The notes under the pieces: model-generated
Database searches by the model: none
What the model saw: only the letters and a program-made list of their open reading frames with translations
Told to the model about the DNA's origin: nothing
Position numbers and translations under genes: made by a program
Part shown: in pieces, positions 47,528-56,423 of the stretch
Numbering within the stretch: position 1 is the stretch's first letter
Layout of the letters: each line of letters begins with the position of its first letter
Source of the DNA: Pseudomonas sp. ADAK13
GTDB lineage: Bacteria > Pseudomonadota > Gammaproteobacteria > Pseudomonadales > Pseudomonadaceae
Assembly: GCF_012935715.1 (NCBI RefSeq)
Contig: NZ_CP052860.1
Coordinates: 806,001-870,000, forward strand
Direction: 5' to 3'
Length of the DNA stretch: 64,000 nucleotides

Positions 47528-49402
47528 GTGAACCCGCGCTCCACACGGGCCAACCGGCGAATCCTGATCGTCGACGACACCACGTCGATCCACGAAGACT
47601 TCCGCAAGATCCTCGAGGCCGACGCCAACGGCGGCCAGTCCCTGGACAGCATCGAAGAGACCCTGTTCGGCACCGCCCCGGCGGTGCGCCAGACGTTCCT
47701 GCTGGACTCGGCCTACCAGGGCCAGGAAGCGCTGGCCCTGGTGACCAAGGCCCTGGCCGCCAACACGCCCTACGCCCTGGTGTTTATCGACATGCGCATG
47801 CCCCCGGGCTGGGACGGCCTGGAGACCATCGAACAGCTGTGGGCCGTCGACCCGCACCTGCAAATCGCCCTGTGCACGGCCTACTCCGACTACTCCTTCG
47901 AAGCCATCGAGGCGCGGCTCAAATACGACGACCAACTGCTGATCCTGAAAAAACCCTTCGACAACCTCGAAATCCGCCAGATGGCCAGCGCCCTGACCTG
48001 GAAATGGCAGCTGGCACAAGATGCCGCGCTCAAGCTGATGGGCCTGGAGCGTACGGTGGAGGAGCGGGTGCAGGAACTGCTCAAGGTCTCGCACCTGCTG
48101 CAATACGACGCCCTCACCGAGCTGCCCAACAGCACCTTGCTGGGAGACCGGCTGACCCAGGCCATCGCGGTCTGCAGGCGCCACGACACCCAGTTGGCGG
48201 TTATGTTTATCGGTCTGGACCGCTTCAAGCGCATCAACAACGCCCTGGGCCACCCGGTGGGCGATGAAGTGCTCAAGCAAGTCAGCCAAAGCCTGGTGGC
48301 GACCGTGCGCGAATCAGACTCGGTGTTTCGCTACGGCTCCGACGAGTTCGTGCTGATCCTCAACGACGTTCATCATCCCCAGCAAACCCAGCACATTGCC
48401 GAAAAAGTCCTCAAGGCCGTCAGCCACATTCGCTACGTGGCCGGCCACGACCTGAGCGTCACCGCCAGCCTGGGCATCAGCATTTACCCCAACGACAGTT
48501 TCAGCGCCGTGGAGTTGATCAAGAAAGCCGAAACCGCCATGCACGCCGCCAAGGATCATGGCCCCAATGATTTCAGCTTTTTCATTGATGACATGAATCG
48601 CCGCGCCCAGGAACAACAAAGCCTGGAGACCGCGATTCGGCTGGCCCTGCAACGCAATGAGTTTGTCTTGCACTACCAGCCGAAACTGGATTTGAACAGC
48701 GGGCGGATCGTCGGCGCGGAAGCCTTGATTCGCTGGCACCAGCCCGACCATGGCTGGGTCTACCCGTCGGCCTTTATTCCGGTGGCCGAAGACAGCGGCC
48801 TGATCGTGCCCCTGAGCCAATGGGTACTGGGCCAGGCCTGCGAGCAAGCCCAAGCCTGGCAGGCCTGCGGCCTGACCCCGCTGTGCATTTCGGTGAACAT
48901 CTCGGCCATCGATTTTCGCCAGCGCGATTTTGTCGCCAACCTGGCGGCCATCCTCGAACGCACCCACCTTGCGCCGGGCTTGCTGGAGCTTGAGATTACC
49001 GAAAGCGTGCTGATGCAAAACGTCGAAGACACCCTGACCACGCTGCGGGCGATCAAGACCATGGGCGTGCGCCTGGCGGTGGATGATTTCGGCACCGGCT
49101 ATTCCAGCCTCAGCTACCTGCGGCGGTTTCCGATTGATGTGCTGAAAATCGACCAGTCGTTCATTCGCGGCTTGAGTAAAAACACCCAGGACGCGCAATT
49201 GATCAGCGCGATCATCAGCCTGGGTAAAAGCCTGGACCTGAACATCATTGCCGAAGGCGTGGAGACGGTGGAGCAGCTGGATTTCCTCAAGGCCCACCAC
49301 TGCGAAGAGGGCCAGGGTTTCCTGTTCAGCAAGGCCGTGCCCGCCGAAGAGTTCGCCCAACTGATGCAAGCCGGGCGACGTACCCTGATGCCCAGCCAAT
49401 AA
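47528..49402 (+). CDS. REC-GGDEF-EAL response regulator
   Basis: 624 residues, GTG start at 47528. An extended receiver (RRILIVDDTTSIHEDFRKIL; D88 in FIDMRMPPGWDG) is followed by a GGDEF domain whose motif reads YGSDEF (G270-S271-D272-E273-F274), and an EAL domain with AEALIRW (E398-A399-L400), ITESVL, DDFGTGYSSLSYL and AEGVET intact. Prediction: c-di-GMP phosphodiesterase, with weak or regulatory GGDEF. First gene of a four-gene run with a cytochrome c peroxidase and two kinases; its receiver is paralogous to that of the fourth gene. Confidence 0.93.
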   Translation: MNPRSTRANRRILIVDDTTSIHEDFRKILEADANGGQSLDSIEETLFGTAPAVRQTFLLDSAYQGQEALALVTKALAANTPYALVFIDMRMPPGWDGLETIEQLWAVDPHLQIALCTAYSDYSFEAIEARLKYDDQLLILKKPFDNLEIRQMASALTWKWQLAQDAALKLMGLERTVEERVQELLKVSHLLQYDALTELPNSTLLGDRLTQAIAVCRRHDTQLAVMFIGLDRFKRINNALGHPVGDEVLKQVSQSLVATVRESDSVFRYGSDEFVLILNDVHHPQQTQHIAEKVLKAVSHIRYVAGHDLSVTASLGISIYPNDSFSAVELIKKAETAMHAAKDHGPNDFSFFIDDMNRRAQEQQSLETAIRLALQRNEFVLHYQPKLDLNSGRIVGAEALIRWHQPDHGWVYPSAFIPVAEDSGLIVPLSQWVLGQACEQAQAWQACGLTPLCISVNISAIDFRQRDFVANLAAILERTHLAPGLLELEITESVLMQNVEDTLTTLRAIKTMGVRLAVDDFGTGYSSLSYLRRFPIDVLKIDQSFIRGLSKNTQDAQLISAIISLGKSLDLNIIAEGVETVEQLDFLKAHHCEEGQGFLFSKAVPAEEFAQLMQAGRRTLMPSQ

Positions 49403-49426
49403 CCTTCTGCCCCAAGGAGTCATCGC

Positions 49427-50416
49427 TTGAGCGACGCCACGCCACGCTACGTTCTCCGGTCTTCCCGGGCGCCCGGGCTCGCCATCACGCTTTGGCTGGC
49501 AACCTGCCTGCCGGTGATGGCCGCGCCGCTGGATGAACCCCTCAAACCGCTGCCGCCGGTGCCGTCTCTGGACGTGGCAACAGTGGAGCTGGGGCGTCAG
49601 TTGTTCAATGAAACACGGCTGTCGGTCAATAACACCAAGTCCTGCGCCAGCTGCCATGACTTGCAAACCGGCGGCGTCGACAACCGGCCCTTCTCCCTGG
49701 GTTTCGACGGCAAGCCGGTGGCGCTGAACACCCCGACCGTGTTCAACGCCAGCCTGAACTTCAAGCAGTTCTGGAATGCCCGGGTCGACACCCTGGAGGC
49801 ACAGGTCGAGCAGGTGGTCACCAGCCCGATGGAAATGGGCAACGACTGGCAAACGGTGGTGACGACCTTGTCGGCACTGCCCCACTACCAGGCCACGTTC
49901 CAGCAGATCTACCCCGACGGCATCACACCCGCCAATGTGCAAAATGCCCTGGCGACCTATGAGCGCACCTTGCTTACCCCGCATTCGCGCTTCGACCAAT
50001 ACCTGGAAGGCAACACCGACATCCTCACCCTTAAAGAAAAATACGGCTACCAGCGCTTCAAGGAATACGGCTGCATCGCCTGTCATCAGGGTGCCAATAT
50101 CGGCGGCAACATGTACCAGAAGTTCGGCGTGATGGGCGACTACTTCAAGGCCCGTGGCAACCCCACCGAGGCCGACCTGGGACGCTACCTGCTGACCAAG
50201 GACGAGGAAGACCGCAACGTGTTCAAAGTGCCCAGCCTGCGCAATGTGGCGGTCACCGCACCGTACTTTCACGACGCCTCGGCCAAGACCCTCGAAGAAG
50301 CCGTCGACGTGATGTTCAAGTACCAACTGGGTCGCGTTCCCTCGGCTGAAGACACGACCCTGATCGTGCTGTTCCTGAAAACCCTGACCGGCGAATGGGC
50401 AGGCAAGCCACTATGA
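49427..50416 (+). CDS. Di-haem cytochrome c peroxidase (CcpA/MauG superfamily)
   Basis: 329 residues, TTG start at 49427 with AAGGAG 8 bases ahead. A signal peptide (LAITLWLATCLPVMAA) exports it to the periplasm. Two haem-binding motifs are CASCH and CIACH, with the distal MYQKFGVMGDYF and VPSLRNVAVTAPYFHD segments typical of bacterial di-haem peroxidases that reduce H2O2. It overlaps the next kinase gene by 4 bases, which is unusual for a ccp gene and ties it to signalling. Confidence 0.92.
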   Translation: MSDATPRYVLRSSRAPGLAITLWLATCLPVMAAPLDEPLKPLPPVPSLDVATVELGRQLFNETRLSVNNTKSCASCHDLQTGGVDNRPFSLGFDGKPVALNTPTVFNASLNFKQFWNARVDTLEAQVEQVVTSPMEMGNDWQTVVTTLSALPHYQATFQQIYPDGITPANVQNALATYERTLLTPHSRFDQYLEGNTDILTLKEKYGYQRFKEYGCIACHQGANIGGNMYQKFGVMGDYFKARGNPTEADLGRYLLTKDEEDRNVFKVPSLRNVAVTAPYFHDASAKTLEEAVDVMFKYQLGRVPSAEDTTLIVLFLKTLTGEWAGKPL

Positions 50417-52218
50417 AACTCTCACGCCGCGCCACCCAGCTCATGCTCAGCACCATGACCCTGATACTCGCCTCGACCCTGGTTTTCCTGTACCTCAAGT
50501 CATCGAGTGACCAGACCACCACCTACACCGAGTCCCGCGACCTGATCCGCGAAATCAAGCAACTGAACTCACAATGGGACAGTGAAGTGCTCAAGGCCAG
50601 GATTGCCCTGACCCACAACTACGACCCTCTGGTGGCGCCCCTCAGCGAAATGAACCGCCTGTGGGCCAGCCTGGAGCGTCGCGAATCGCAACACCGTCAC
50701 GAAGACCCGGCCCGCTGGCAGGCCGGCCAGGACGCCTATCGCGAGGCGATCCAGGAAAAGGCCCGGTTGGTGGACCAGTTCAAGTCCCACAACGCAGTGT
50801 TGCGCAATTCCCTGGCCTTCCTGCCCACCGCCGAGGACGATATCCAGGCGCAGTTCCTGGCGCTCACCGACACCGACAAACTGCTCCAGCAAAGCATCGC
50901 CACCGACACCTACGACGTACTCCTCAGTAGCCTCGAATTCGCCCAGGTGACCAGCGACGACAAGGCCGCCGACATCCTGGTGGGCCTGAACAAACTGGCG
51001 ATCAACAAACTGAGCCTGCCCGAGTCGTTCCAGGTGCCGGTGGAGATTCTCAGCAATCACATTTCACTGATCCTGCGGGAACAGCCCGTGGTCAACGGCC
51101 TGCTTGAACGCATCGCCGCCGTGCCGCTGGCCGAACGCCTGGACGACCTGACCAACCAGCTCAACCAGGACCAGTCGGCGGCCGACCTGCTCGACCAGAA
51201 ATACCACCGCTACCTGCTGGTGTTTTCCACCTTGCTGGTGGCGCTGCTGCTGTATCTGGCGATTCGCCTGTTGCGCAGTTTTGCCGAGATCAACCGGGTC
51301 AACCGGGCCCTGCATGTGGTTAACGAAAGCCTTGAGCAGCGCGTTGAAGAGCGCACCCGGGAACTCAAGGATGCCCAGGGCGAACTCATGGACAGCGCGC
51401 GCCAGGCCGGCATGGCGGAGATCGCGACCAACGTGCTGCACAACGTCGGCAACGTGCTCAACAGCGTGAACATCTCTGCCGAGCTGGTGGCGCGCAAGCT
51501 GCGCACCAGCAAGGCGCTGGGGCTGGGCAAGGCCATGCAGTTGATCAACGAGCACCGCCATGACCTCGGCACCTTTCTCACGGAGGATGAAAAAGGCAAG
51601 CTGCTGCCCGGCTACCTGAACCAGTTGGTCGAGGCCATCGCCACTGAACAGCAGGGCCTCACCGAGGAGCTGGCGCAACTGAGCAAAAGCGTCGACCACA
51701 TCAAGGACATTGTGTCCACCCAACAGTCCTACGCCGGCGCGTCCACGCTGCTGGAGCCGGTGCATATCAGTGCGTTGATGGAAGATGCCCTGCGCATGAA
51801 CTCCGGGGCCCTGAGCCGCCACCATGTGACGGTGGTCAAGGACTACCACGACGTGCCCGAGATCATGGCCGACAAGCATCGGTTGCTGCTGATCCTGGTC
51901 AACCTGATCAGCAACGCCAAGTATGCGATGTCCAACCTCACCGACCGCACCCGGCAAATGACCCTGACGGTGCTGCCGCTGGACGACGGCACCTTGCAGA
52001 TCAGCGTCAAGGACGAGGGCGAAGGCATACCGGCAGAAAACATGACCAGAATCTTCACCCACGGTTTCACCACCCGCAAGGAAGGCCACGGCTTCGGCCT
52101 GCACAGTTGCGCCCTGGCCGCCCTGGAAATGAAGGGCCGCCTGACCGCCCACAGCGACGGCCCGGGCAAAGGCGCGGTGTTCACCTTGCACATCCCCCTT
52201 GACCCCGCACGGACATGA
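50413..52218 (+). CDS. Membrane histidine kinase with periplasmic helical sensor
   Basis: 601 residues. N-terminal helix (LMLSTMTLILASTLVFLYL), a ~230-residue helical periplasmic domain (DAHL-like), second helix (LLVFSTLLVALLLYLAIRLL), coiled coil, and a distinctive H-box LHNVGNVLNSVNISA with H343. HATPase_c motifs: NLISNAKYAM, DEGEGIPAENM and GHGFGLH. Overlaps the peroxidase stop (ATGA) and its own stop overlaps the REC-kinase start (ATGA). A direct partner of the periplasmic peroxidase is plausible but inferred. Confidence 0.92.
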   Translation: MKLSRRATQLMLSTMTLILASTLVFLYLKSSSDQTTTYTESRDLIREIKQLNSQWDSEVLKARIALTHNYDPLVAPLSEMNRLWASLERRESQHRHEDPARWQAGQDAYREAIQEKARLVDQFKSHNAVLRNSLAFLPTAEDDIQAQFLALTDTDKLLQQSIATDTYDVLLSSLEFAQVTSDDKAADILVGLNKLAINKLSLPESFQVPVEILSNHISLILREQPVVNGLLERIAAVPLAERLDDLTNQLNQDQSAADLLDQKYHRYLLVFSTLLVALLLYLAIRLLRSFAEINRVNRALHVVNESLEQRVEERTRELKDAQGELMDSARQAGMAEIATNVLHNVGNVLNSVNISAELVARKLRTSKALGLGKAMQLINEHRHDLGTFLTEDEKGKLLPGYLNQLVEAIATEQQGLTEELAQLSKSVDHIKDIVSTQQSYAGASTLLEPVHISALMEDALRMNSGALSRHHVTVVKDYHDVPEIMADKHRLLLILVNLISNAKYAMSNLTDRTRQMTLTVLPLDDGTLQISVKDEGEGIPAENMTRIFTHGFTTRKEGHGFGLHSCALAALEMKGRLTAHSDGPGKGAVFTLHIPLDPART

Positions 52219-53627
52219 GCATGAACCAACCACCGAACCGGCGAATCCTGCTGATCGATGACACCCCGTCGATTCACCAGGACTTCCGCAAGATCCTGAC
52301 GCCGCCCATGGAGTCGAACCTGGAACTGGACGAGATGGAAACCGCCTTGTTCGGCGACAGCGTCAAACCCCAGGCCCAGGCGTTCACGCTGGATTCAGCC
52401 TACGGTGGCCAGGAAGGCTTGCAGCTGCTGTGCCAGGCCATGCAACAAGATCGCCCCTATGCCCTGGCCTTTGTGGACATGCGCATGCCCCAGGGCTGGG
52501 ACGGCGCGCAAACCATCGAAGCGCTGTGGAAAGTCGACCCGCACCTGCAAGTGGTGGTGTGCACCGCCTACTCCGATTATTCCTGGGAAGAACTGCTGTT
52601 TCGCCTGCACGCCCATGACCGCCTGCTGATCCTGAAAAAGCCCTTCGACAACATCGAAGTCCAACAGATGGCCAACACCCTCGCGGCCAAATGGGACATG
52701 GCCCGGCGCGCGTCCCTGCAAACCAGTCACCTTGAGCATCTGGTGGAGCAACGCACCCAGGCGTTGACCCTGACCAGCCAGGCGCTGCAACTGGAGATCG
52801 ATGAGCGCAAGCAACTGGAAAGCCAATTGGTGCAATCGGAAAAACTCGCGTCCCTGGGCCAGCTCGCAGCGGGCGTGGCCCATGAAATCAACAACCCGGT
52901 GGGGTTTATCTCCTCCAATCTGAGCACCCTGGACGGCTACTTCAAACAGTTGCAGCAGATGCTCGACGCCTATCGGCAGGCCGAAGAAGCCCTCGCGCCC
53001 GGCGTATGCCTGACGCACTTGCAAAGCCTGCGCAAGGCCATGGACCTGGAGTTTCTCAAGGAAGACATCCCGGTTCTGATCCACGAATCCAAGGACGGCA
53101 TTGGCCGCGTGGCCCAGATCGTCAAGGACCTGAAGGATTTCTCGCGGGTCGACAACGACGAGCAATGGCAGTGGGCAAACCTGCAACAGGGGATCGACTC
53201 GACCCTGAACATCGTCGCCAGCGAACTCAAGTACAAGGCCGACGTGGTCAAGCATTTCCAGGTGCTGCCGGACATTGAATGCCTGGCCTCGCAGCTCAAC
53301 CAGGTGGTGATGAACCTGGTGATCAACGCCGCCCAGGCCATGGGCCCGGAACGCGGCACCATCACCCTCAGCAACGGCGTGGAGGGCGACAAGGTCTGGC
53401 TGGAAGTGGCGGACACCGGCTGCGGGATCGCGCCGGAGAGTGTGCAGAAAATCTTTGACCCTTTCTTCACCACCAAGCCGGTGGGCGAAGGTACAGGCCT
53501 GGGGCTGTCACTGTCGTACGGGATCGTGAAGAAGCATCACGGGACGATTTCGGTGAACAGCGAAGTGGGCAAGGGCACGACGTTTCGGGTGGTATTGCCG
53601 ATTCGCCAGACGGCAGATCCCCTGTAA
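52215..53627 (+). CDS. REC-histidine kinase (soluble hybrid)
   Basis: 470 residues. The extended receiver (RRILLIDDTPSIHQDFRKIL, D88 in FVDMRMPQGWDG) closely resembles the receiver of the REC-GGDEF-EAL protein. A kinase core follows: GVAHEINNPVGF with H223, NLVINAAQAM, DTGCGIAPESV and GTGLGLSLS. No membrane segment. With the preceding kinase it could form a phosphorelay in which its receiver is phosphorylated first. Convergent with rpmE2. Confidence 0.92.
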   Translation: MSMNQPPNRRILLIDDTPSIHQDFRKILTPPMESNLELDEMETALFGDSVKPQAQAFTLDSAYGGQEGLQLLCQAMQQDRPYALAFVDMRMPQGWDGAQTIEALWKVDPHLQVVVCTAYSDYSWEELLFRLHAHDRLLILKKPFDNIEVQQMANTLAAKWDMARRASLQTSHLEHLVEQRTQALTLTSQALQLEIDERKQLESQLVQSEKLASLGQLAAGVAHEINNPVGFISSNLSTLDGYFKQLQQMLDAYRQAEEALAPGVCLTHLQSLRKAMDLEFLKEDIPVLIHESKDGIGRVAQIVKDLKDFSRVDNDEQWQWANLQQGIDSTLNIVASELKYKADVVKHFQVLPDIECLASQLNQVVMNLVINAAQAMGPERGTITLSNGVEGDKVWLEVADTGCGIAPESVQKIFDPFFTTKPVGEGTGLGLSLSYGIVKKHHGTISVNSEVGKGTTFRVVLPIRQTADPL

Positions 53628-53652
53628 AGGCACGCCTCTACAGGGGACAGGC

Positions 53653-53925
53653 TCAGGCTTCGGCGTTCTTCGGGGCCGAACCAAACGACGCAAAACGCTT
53701 GTTGAAGCCAGCGATGCGGCCTTCGGACTGGGTCTTGCGCTGCTGGCCGGTATACACCGGGTGCGAGGCGCTGGACACGTCGAGGAGCACGTAAGGGTAG
53801 GTGTTGCCGTCGCTGTGTTTTTGCGTACGGTCGGTTTCCACGGTGGAACCGATCAGGAAGAACACATCGGCGGCGGTGTCGTGGAACAACACGGTGCGGT
53901 AGTCGGGGTGGATACCAGGTTTCAT
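53653..53925 (-). CDS. rpmE2: 50S ribosomal protein L31 type B (zinc-independent)
   Basis: 90 residues, lacking the CxxC zinc motif of ordinary L31. [28 protein letters not shown] and RIAGFNKRF are typical of the type B paralogue, which replaces zinc-containing L31 under zinc starvation. A Zur-type palindrome precedes it by about 30 bases. The downstream convergent gene is the REC-kinase. Confidence 0.93.
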   Translation of the reverse strand: MKPGIHPDYRTVLFHDTAADVFFLIGSTVETDRTQKHSDGNTYPYVLLDVSSASHPVYTGQQRKTQSEGRIAGFNKRFASFGSAPKNAEA

Positions 53926-53956
53926 AAGGCCTCCGGGGCGTCTGGGCGATCAATTA

Positions 53957-53973
53957 GTGTTATACAGTAACAC
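53957..53973 (-). promoter_or_regulatory. Zur box upstream of rpmE2
   Basis: GTGTTA-TACAG-TAACAC, a perfect 6-bp inverted repeat, matching the AT-rich Zur site core GTTATA...TAAC. It lies 31 bases before the start codon. Confidence 0.75.
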
Positions 53974-54025
53974 AAATGATGCGCCCAAACGAGAACCGAT
54001 TGCAATAAGAATAGACCTCAAGCTT

Positions 54026-55351
54026 CTATGCGGCTTCCTGGAAGTCCATCTCCGGTGGTTGCTGCGAAAAGCCCCGCGTCAGGAAACCCAGGTACACCAG
54101 GCCAATCGCCAACCAGCTCAGGCCCAGGTAAATCGCCAGGTGATCGAGGCTGACCATCAACCACACATCCGCCAGCAGGCCGATGGTCGGGAACACCAGG
54201 AACAGCACCAGCTCCCGCAGCCCACGCTGTTTGGCGCCGATCCAGTAGTGGAAGATCACCGACAGGTTCACCAGGCTGAAGGCCAGGAAGGCGCCGAAGT
54301 TGATGAACGAGGTGGAGGTGGTAACGTCCAGCTTCAGCGCCAGCAAGGCCACCACGGCGCACAGCAGTATGCTGTTCACCGGCGTACCGAAGCGCGCATG
54401 CAACGTGCCGAAGAACGACTTGGGCAACACCCCGTCGCGCCCCATCGCAAACAGCAACCGCGAACCGCTGGCCTGGGCCGACAGCCCCGAGGCGAACTGG
54501 CCGACGATCAGGCCGATCAGGAAGATCGACACGAACAGGTCGCCGCCAATGTTGCGGGCAATCTCATAGGCGGCCGAGTCCACGTCGGTAAATTCGAATG
54601 ACGGGTGGGCGATCTGCACGAAGTACGACACGCCGACGAAGATCAACCCGCCGATCAGGGTGATCAACATGATCGCCCGGGGAATGGTGCGGCGTGGGTC
54701 ACGGGTTTCCTCGGTCAGGGTGCTGACCGCGTCGAAGCCCAGGAACGAATAGCAGGCGATCGCCGCGCCGCTCATGATCAGCGGCATTTGCATCTGGCCG
54801 TTGAAGAACGGGGTGATGGTCCACAGCGGCTTGCTGGCGTCACCGCCGATGTAGTGGATGCACAGCGCGACGAAGGCAATCAGCACCAGGAACTGCACCA
54901 GCATCAGCAAGGCGTTGATGCCGTTGGCGAGTTTCAGGCCGATGATATTGATCACGCTGGTGACCCCGATAAACGCCAGGACCCAGACCCATTGCGGTAC
55001 GGCCGGGAAGGCTGAATGCAGGTAGGCCGCGCCGATCAGCCAGATGGCCATGGGCAGGAACAGGTAGTCGAGCAACACAGCCCAACCGGCGATAAACCCG
55101 AGCTTGGGGCTGATGGCCTTGCGCACGTAGCTGTAGGCCGACCCGGCCACCGGGAACGCCGAGGCCATGCGGCCGTAGCTCATGGCGGTGAAGAACATCG
55201 CCACCAGGGCAGCCAGGTAAGCGGCCGGGACCATGCCGGCGGTGGATTGCGCCAGGATGCCGAAGGTACCCAGGACAATGATCGGTGTCATATAGGCGAT
55301 GCCAAACAGCACCACCGACCCTAACGACAGGGTGCGTTGCAAACGAGCCAT
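54026..55351 (-). CDS. APC family amino acid/polyamine permease
   Basis: 441 residues from 55351 (MARLQRTLSLGSVVLFGIAY). About twelve membrane helices with the consensus FGIAYMTPIIVLGTFG at helix 1 and AGSAYSYVRKAISPKLGFIAGW at helix 3, resembling PuuP-type putrescine importers. Substrate not certain. Separated by a REP element from a nitrilase gene transcribed in the same direction, and further from a divergent LuxR-type regulator; the three may form a catabolic unit. Confidence 0.9.
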   Translation of the reverse strand: MARLQRTLSLGSVVLFGIAYMTPIIVLGTFGILAQSTAGMVPAAYLAALVAMFFTAMSYGRMASAFPVAGSAYSYVRKAISPKLGFIAGWAVLLDYLFLPMAIWLIGAAYLHSAFPAVPQWVWVLAFIGVTSVINIIGLKLANGINALLMLVQFLVLIAFVALCIHYIGGDASKPLWTITPFFNGQMQMPLIMSGAAIACYSFLGFDAVSTLTEETRDPRRTIPRAIMLITLIGGLIFVGVSYFVQIAHPSFEFTDVDSAAYEIARNIGGDLFVSIFLIGLIVGQFASGLSAQASGSRLLFAMGRDGVLPKSFFGTLHARFGTPVNSILLCAVVALLALKLDVTTSTSFINFGAFLAFSLVNLSVIFHYWIGAKQRGLRELVLFLVFPTIGLLADVWLMVSLDHLAIYLGLSWLAIGLVYLGFLTRGFSQQPPEMDFQEAA

Positions 55352-55439
55352 GAGCGATTCTCCGCGCAATTATTAGAGTTATGGCAGAACTGAAGTCGGT
55401 GTTGCGAATGTCTTTATTTTTTATGTAAGGCCCAGCCTT

Positions 55440-55485
55440 TGTGGTGAGCGGGCTTGCCCCGCGCGAGGCAAGCTCGCTCACCACA
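55440..55485. repeat. REP palindrome between permease and nitrilase genes
   Basis: TGTGGTGAGCGGGCTTGCC pairs with GGCAAGCTCGCTCACCACA. Same general class as the other GTGG-type repeats but with a different stem. Confidence 0.8.
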
Positions 55486-55507
55486 GGAATTCCATTTGCC
55501 AGTGAGA

Positions 55508-56329
55508 TCAGGCTTTGGGGATCAACAACTCCCGCGTACCGTCCTCGCGCTCAATCACCTCCCCCGGCAATTTCAAGCGCTGGTCATCCAGGTAGCGATA
55601 GTCCTGTCGCGCCGCCGCCAGTTGTCCAAGGTCCAGATCGACCCTGAACTGGCCTTCTTCACGCCCAGCTTCAAACAACAAGGTGCCGAACGGGTCCACC
55701 AGGGCACTGCCACCGGCGAACATCAGGCCGTCGTCACCCGCTTCCACCCGGTTGACCATCAGCGCAAACGCCTGGTTTTCCTGGGCGCGGGCCATGATCG
55801 CGGTGCGGTGAGTCGGGCCGTAGGGGTCCATGTTGCCGTTGGTGACGATCAACACTTCAGCGCCCACCTGCGCCAGGGCGCGGGCGGTTTCCGGGAATTC
55901 GATGTCGTAGCAGATCAACAGGCCCACGCGCACGCCGTTCCACACGCAGGTGGCGTAGCGATCACCCGGGGTGAACACGCCGCGGTCCGAGGCCCACAGG
56001 TGGGTCTTGCGATAACGCAGGGCGATGCCTTCGGGGGTGATCATCAAAGTGGTGTTATAGAATTGGCCCGCGTCGTTCTCGGCCATGCCGATGACCACGG
56101 CGATGTTGCGCGCTCGCGCAGCCTGGATAATGGCCTGCACGGTCGGTCCGTCCACCGGTTCGGCGACGTCCGCCACGGTGCTGGCGGTCGGGAAGCCCAT
56201 CAGGTGGGTTTCCGGGAACACGACCAGTTGGGTATCGGCCGCACACGCGGCAATCGCCGCCAAAGCGCGCTCAAGGTTGTAAGCTGTGCCGTTATCGCGG
56301 CCTGCCAGTTGGGCAAATTCGACCTTCAT
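55508..56329 (-). CDS. Carbon-nitrogen hydrolase (nitrilase superfamily)
   Basis: 273 residues from 56329 (MKVEFAQLAGRDNGT). Catalytic Glu-Lys-Cys triad is E40 (VVFPETHLMG), K108 (YRKTHLW) and C140 (LLICYDIEFPE). Most such single-domain enzymes are amidases. With an amino acid permease downstream it may release ammonia from an amide or amine product. The specific substrate is unknown. The frame runs upstream beyond 56329 into sequence not conserved in the family. Confidence 0.9.
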   Translation of the reverse strand: MKVEFAQLAGRDNGTAYNLERALAAIAACAADTQLVVFPETHLMGFPTASTVADVAEPVDGPTVQAIIQAARARNIAVVIGMAENDAGQFYNTTLMITPEGIALRYRKTHLWASDRGVFTPGDRYATCVWNGVRVGLLICYDIEFPETARALAQVGAEVLIVTNGNMDPYGPTHRTAIMARAQENQAFALMVNRVEAGDDGLMFAGGSALVDPFGTLLFEAGREEGQFRVDLDLGQLAAARQDYRYLDDQRLKLPGEVIEREDGTRELLIPKA

Positions 56330-56423
56330 GGTGTGTCCTGTTGTTTTAACTGTGGCGCAGTATGCGCAGGCCGCAATCACTCGGGAAATCACGCAGCCGG
56401 GTTAACCCTATGGGGGTAGATGC

